64,000 nucleotides of DNA from Streptomyces sp. P9-A4. GTDB taxonomy: Bacteria > Actinomycetota > Actinomycetes > Streptomycetales > Streptomycetaceae. The DNA lies in contig NZ_JAZIFY010000001.1 of the NCBI RefSeq assembly GCF_036634195.1, forward strand, positions 6,768,501-6,832,500, given 5' to 3'. Positions 61,028 to 64,000 of this stretch are shown one piece after another (the stretch's first letter is position 1; each line of letters begins with the position of its first letter). A program made the translations under genes and the position numbers. The notes beneath the pieces were generated by a model that saw nothing but the letters and a program-made list of their open reading frames with translations, was not told where the DNA came from and did not search any database.

Positions 61028-61297
61028 ATGAGCACTGTTCCGAAGCGTTTCGAGATCCTGCTGGTGCCCGCGCACGTCGAGGACCGGGGCGACGCGTCCG
61101 TGACGGACAGCGCCGTACGATCCGCCGTCGTCGAGGCCACCGGGCGGCACGGTGAGACGGGCTACCCGATCTACGAGGGACATGGCATCAGGGCCGACAT
61201 CGACCCCGAGACGCGGACGGTGGAGGCCCTGCTCGTCGACGGACGCGAGCTCGACTACGGCCTGACGGCCCTGGTGCGGCCGGCCGCACGCGTCTGA
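61028..61297 (+). CDS. Small hypothetical protein (89 residues)
   Basis: 89 residues, no family recognised. It reads like a small soluble alpha/beta protein: PKRFEILLVPAHVED, SAVRSAVVEATGRHGETGYPIYEG, IRADIDPETRTVEALLVDGRELDYGLTALV. No signal or TM. Leaderless start is supported by promoter spacing. It follows the LacI regulator by 17 bases but probably has its own promoter. Confidence 0.7.
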   Translation: MSTVPKRFEILLVPAHVEDRGDASVTDSAVRSAVVEATGRHGETGYPIYEGHGIRADIDPETRTVEALLVDGRELDYGLTALVRPAARV

Positions 61298-61472
61298 CCT
61301 GGGGGCTTCTCCGCGCCTCGGCCCGCGGTGCCGCCCGGCGCGGCGCGTCGCCGTGTCGGGAAAGGGCCCGTTGACACGGCGGGCCTCCGGGCAGAGACTC
61401 TGCGCGCGCCGGGGCGAAAATCCTTTCACCAGGCGAGCAGAGTCGTTCCGAAGGCCACGTGGGAGAGAACCG

Positions 61473-62660
61473 ATGAGCATCCGCGACGTCTACATCGTCG
61501 ACGCCGTCCGCACCCCGATCGGGAAGTTCGGCGGCGCCCTCGCCTCCGTCCGTCCCGACGACCTCGCGGCACACGTCGTGCGGGCGCTCGTCGACCGCTC
61601 GCCGGCGCTCGACCCCGCGCTCGTCGACGACGTCTACTTCGGTGACGCCAACGGCGCGGGCGAGGACAACCGCGACGTGGCGCGGATGGCCGTCCTCCTC
61701 GCCGGACTGCCGGTCTCCGTCCCCGGCGTCACCGTCAACCGGCTCTGCGGCTCCGGCCTCGAAGCCGTCGTCCAGGCGGCCCGCGCCATCGCCCTCGGAG
61801 ACGCCTCCGTGGCCATCGCCGGCGGCGTCGAGTCGATGTCCCGCGCCCCCTGGGTCCTGCAGAAGCCCGAGCGGGCCTTCCCCGCGGGCCACCAGCAGCT
61901 CCACTCGACCACCCTCGGCTGGCGCATGACCAACCCGCGCATGCCCGCCGAGTGGACGGTGGCGCTCGGCGAGGGCGCCGAGCAGATCGCCGACCGGCAC
62001 GGCCTCACCCGCGAGCGGCAGGACGCCTTCGCCCTCGACAGCCACCGCAAGGCCGCCGAGGCCTGGGCGAAGGGCCTCTACGACGACGAGGTCGTGCCCT
62101 ACCCGGGCGTGGACCTCGCCCGCGACGAGTGCATCCGCGAGGGCTCCACCATGGAGACCCTCGCCAGGCTGAAGCCCGCCTTCCGCCCCGAGGGCGGCAC
62201 CGTCACCGCGGGCAACTCCTCGCCGCTCAACGACGGTGCGGCGGCCCTGCTGCTGGTCGACGAGGACGGACTGCGCGAGACCGGACGGGAGCCGCTGGCC
62301 CGCATCCGCGCCTCCGCGGTCACCGGCATCGAGCCCCAGCTCTTCGGACTCGGCCCGGTAGCGGCGGTCCGCCGGGCCCTGGAGAAGTCCGGCCGCTCCT
62401 TCGCCGACCTGCGGACCTTCGAGCTCAACGAGGCCTTCGCCGCCCAGGCGCTCGGCTGCCTCGCCGAATGGCCGGAACTGGACCCCGAGATCGTGAATCC
62501 TCGCGGTGGGGCCGTCGCCCTCGGCCATCCGCTCGGCGCCTCGGGTGCCCGGCTCGCCGGATCGGTGGCCCACCAGCTGGCGGCGGCCGGCTCGGGCACC
62601 GGCCTCGCCGCCCTCTGCATCGGCGTCGGCCAGGGCCTCGCCCTGGTCCTGGAGCGCTGA
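61473..62660 (+). CDS. Acetyl-CoA acyltransferase (PcaF-like thiolase)
   Basis: 395 residues. Nucleophile Cys in VNRLCGSGLEAVVQA (about 92), base His in the GHPLGASGAR region, NEAFAAQAL, and the second Cys in ALCIGVGQG. The GGAVALGHPLGASGAR and CIGVGQG endings fit the beta-ketoadipyl-CoA thiolase (PcaF/PaaE) branch, which cleaves beta-ketoadipyl-CoA to succinyl-CoA and acetyl-CoA. No other aromatic-catabolism genes are beside it, so the role is tentative. ATG 61473 follows GGGAGAG. Confidence 0.92.
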   Translation: MSIRDVYIVDAVRTPIGKFGGALASVRPDDLAAHVVRALVDRSPALDPALVDDVYFGDANGAGEDNRDVARMAVLLAGLPVSVPGVTVNRLCGSGLEAVVQAARAIALGDASVAIAGGVESMSRAPWVLQKPERAFPAGHQQLHSTTLGWRMTNPRMPAEWTVALGEGAEQIADRHGLTRERQDAFALDSHRKAAEAWAKGLYDDEVVPYPGVDLARDECIREGSTMETLARLKPAFRPEGGTVTAGNSSPLNDGAAALLLVDEDGLRETGREPLARIRASAVTGIEPQLFGLGPVAAVRRALEKSGRSFADLRTFELNEAFAAQALGCLAEWPELDPEIVNPRGGAVALGHPLGASGARLAGSVAHQLAAAGSGTGLAALCIGVGQGLALVLER

Positions 62661-62683
62661 GCCGGCAGGGCCTCACACACGGC

Positions 62684-62722
62684 GCGAGGGGGGTACGGGA
62701 GCCTCTCCCGTACCCCCCTCGC
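62684..62722. terminator. Very strong bidirectional terminator
   Basis: Perfect 18-bp stem (62684-62701 and 62705-62722) with loop CCT, between the convergent thiolase and thioredoxin genes. Confidence 0.9.
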
Positions 62723-62728
62723 CGTGGG

Positions 62729-63100
62729 TCACTTCTGCTCGGCCGCCGCTGCCGCCACGGACTTGCGGACCTCGTCCATGTCCAGCTTCCGCGCCTGGCC
62801 GATCACGTCCTCCAGCGCCGCCTCGGGCAGCGCGCCCGGCTGCGCGAAGACCGCCACGTTGTCCCGCACGATCATCAGCGTCGGGATCGAGCGGATCTCG
62901 AACGCCGCCGCGAGCTCCTGCTGCGCCTCGGTGTCGACCTTCGCGAAGACGAGATCCTGGTGACGCTCCGACGCGGCCTCGAAGACCGGCGCGAACTGAC
63001 GGCAGGGACCGCACCAGGAAGCCCAGAAGTCGATCAGGACGAACCCGTTTCCGCTGACGATCTCGTCGAAGTTGTCCTTGGTGAGCGTTACGGTGCTCAT
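62729..63100 (-). CDS. trxA: Thioredoxin
   Basis: 123 residues. Active site WCGPC in FVLIDFWASWCGPCRQFAPVFE, the cis-Pro in IRSIPTLMIVRDN, and the C-terminal extension KSVAAAAAEQK. Reduces protein disulfides with thioredoxin reductase. ATG 63100 follows AAAGGTAGG. A sigma-R promoter lies upstream, so it belongs to the disulfide-stress regulon. Confidence 0.95.
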   Translation of the reverse strand: MSTVTLTKDNFDEIVSGNGFVLIDFWASWCGPCRQFAPVFEAASERHQDLVFAKVDTEAQQELAAAFEIRSIPTLMIVRDNVAVFAQPGALPEAALEDVIGQARKLDMDEVRKSVAAAAAEQK

Positions 63101-63164
63101 GCTGCCTACCTTTCGGGGGTCTCCTGGCGGTGTCCTCACGGTCCCCTGGGGACTCGACCGGCAC

Positions 63165-63190
63165 AACGGCGTATCGAGCCGTGCTATTCC
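63165..63190 (-). promoter_or_regulatory. Sigma-R (SigR) promoter GGAAT-N18-GTT
   Basis: Minus strand: GGAAT (63190-63186), 18 bases, GTT (63167-63165), 65 bases before the trxA ATG. Exact fit to the sigma-R consensus of Streptomyces. Confidence 0.85.
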
Positions 63191-63215
63191 GGCTGCCTGG
63201 AGCAGACTGGGGCCC

Positions 63216-64000
63216 ATGACACGAACGGTCGAAGTAGAACACGAGTACGCGTACGACGTGGTGGTCCTGGGCGGCGGCCCGGTGGGGGAGAACGTCGTCG
63301 ACCGTGTGCGGGCCGCCGGCCTCACCGCGGCGATCGTCGAGAGCGAACTGCTCGGCGGCGAGTGCTCGTACTGGGCCTGCATGCCCAGCAAGGCGCTCCT
63401 CCGGCCGGTACTCGCCCGCTCCGACGCCCGAAAGGTCGCAGGGCTGCGCGAGTCGGTCTACGGACCCCTGGACGCCCTGGAGGTCTTCGCCCACCGGGAC
63501 GAGGTGGTCGGCCACTGGAAGGACGACGGCCAGGTGGACTGGCTGGACTCGATCGGCGTACGGGTCTTCCGGGGGCACGGCCGTCTCCACGGCCCCCGCC
63601 GGGTCGAGGTCACAGGTCCCGAGGGCGAGCGCCATGTCCTCACCGCCCGGCACGCGGTCGCCGTCTGTACCGGCACCCGCGCCGTCCTCCCCGACCTGCC
63701 CGGACTGGCCGGGGCGCGGCCCTGGACGAGCCGTGAGGCCACCAGCTCCGGCGAGGTGCCCCGGCGGCTGGCCGTGGTCGGCGGGGGAGTGGTCGGCGTG
63801 GAGATGGCCACCGCCTGGCAGGCCCTCGGCGCGCAGGTGACGATGCTCGTACGGGGCGGGGGCCTGCTCCCCCGGATGGAACCCTTCGTCGGCGATCACG
63901 TGGCCGAGGCGCTCACCGCCCGCGGCGCCGACATCCGTACCGGCGTCTCCGTCAGCGCGGTCGTGCGCGACGGCGGTACGGGACCGGTCACCGTCGTCCT
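63216..64000 (+). CDS. Flavoprotein disulfide reductase, 5' part (runs off the window)
   Basis: The first 261 residues are visible. FAD motif YDVVVLGGGPVGENVVDRVRAAGL, redox-active disulfide in GGECSYWACMPSKALL (C-x4-C, spacing as in dihydrolipoamide dehydrogenase and mercuric reductase), and the second dinucleotide fold RLAVVGGGVVGVEMATAWQALGAQVTMLVRG. Probably reduces an unknown disulfide with NAD(P)H. It is divergent from trxA. The 3' end, with the catalytic His-Glu pair, is outside the window. Confidence 0.88.
   Translation, partial: MTRTVEVEHEYAYDVVVLGGGPVGENVVDRVRAAGLTAAIVESELLGGECSYWACMPSKALLRPVLARSDARKVAGLRESVYGPLDALEVFAHRDEVVGHWKDDGQVDWLDSIGVRVFRGHGRLHGPRRVEVTGPEGERHVLTARHAVAVCTGTRAVLPDLPGLAGARPWTSREATSSGEVPRRLAVVGGGVVGVEMATAWQALGAQVTMLVRGGGLLPRMEPFVGDHVAEALTARGADIRTGVSVSAVVRDGGTGPVTVV

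Overview
The window is a 64-kb piece of a high-GC actinobacterial chromosome, almost certainly a Streptomyces. The third codon position is nearly always G or C, GTG starts and 1-4 nt stop/start overlaps are common, and the gene families are typical of the genus: DUF574 methyltransferase, class F sortase, EgtABCD, DUF1906, and ECF sigma factor. I see no rRNA, tRNA, CRISPR array, insertion sequence, integrase or phage gene. I noticed no in-frame TTA codon, but I did not scan every gene. Most of the window is chromosomal housekeeping and accessory metabolism.

Layout. 0-3.4 kb: the 3' end of an Fpg/Nei glycosylase, then a MarR regulator divergent from an MMPL exporter across a clear operator. 3.5-7.8 kb: a LytTR regulator, a two-TM protein, a sodium:solute symporter and a LytS-type kinase, a likely substrate-sensing uptake locus. 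7.8-12.3 kb: an unknown protein, a hotdog fragment coupled to an ECF sigma factor, a CapA-like lipoprotein behind an SOS-box-like site, a universal stress protein and a NodB deacetylase. 12.3-16.5 kb: a class F sortase with two related small surface proteins, a DUF4239 protein and a proline-rich wall protein. 17-20 kb: a DUF574 methyltransferase coupled to a PAS-GGDEF-EAL enzyme. 20-22.3 kb: a large TerD-domain protein. 22.4-27 kb: a LysR regulator divergent from a three-gene succinate dehydrogenase/fumarate reductase operon.

27-31 kb: a UvrA-like ATPase, a PPOX flavoprotein and a nitroreductase. 31-35.5 kb: an ABC-2 exporter with a DesK-type kinase and a divergent NarL-type regulator. 35.5-36 kb: a graveyard of RHS-type fragments. 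36-38 kb: a DUF1906 secreted protein and a methyltransferase. 38.1-43 kb: a branched-chain amino-acid type ABC importer whose two permeases and one ATPase are fused into one chain. 43-46.9 kb: an M48 membrane protease with a small partner, a HAD phosphatase and a dodecin whose 3' end is repeated in tandem. 47-50.5 kb: an orphan sugar-binding lipoprotein behind a DasR-like site, then an olsB-olsA-like ornithine-lipid pair.

50.3-54.6 kb: the ergothioneine operon egtABCD on the minus strand. 54.8-58.5 kb: a PARG-like protein, a 56-residue hydrophilic protein, flotillin with an NfeD-like partner, and an alpha/beta hydrolase. 58.5-61.3 kb: an MFS transporter divergent from a LacI regulator. 61.4-64 kb: a PcaF-like thiolase, thioredoxin behind a near-perfect sigma-R promoter, and the 5' part of a flavoprotein disulfide reductase.

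The least explained features are the sortase locus, whose two neighbours share an RGxxGGLGGS-TM-polyArg tail instead of LPxTG; the LivH-LivM-LivF fusion with its 33-bp repeat linker; and the 25-bp hairpin repeat array grown from the dodecin gene end. A recurring promoter layout, a -10 hexamer exactly 6-7 nt before an ATG/GTG, suggests that at least nine genes here are transcribed without a leader.
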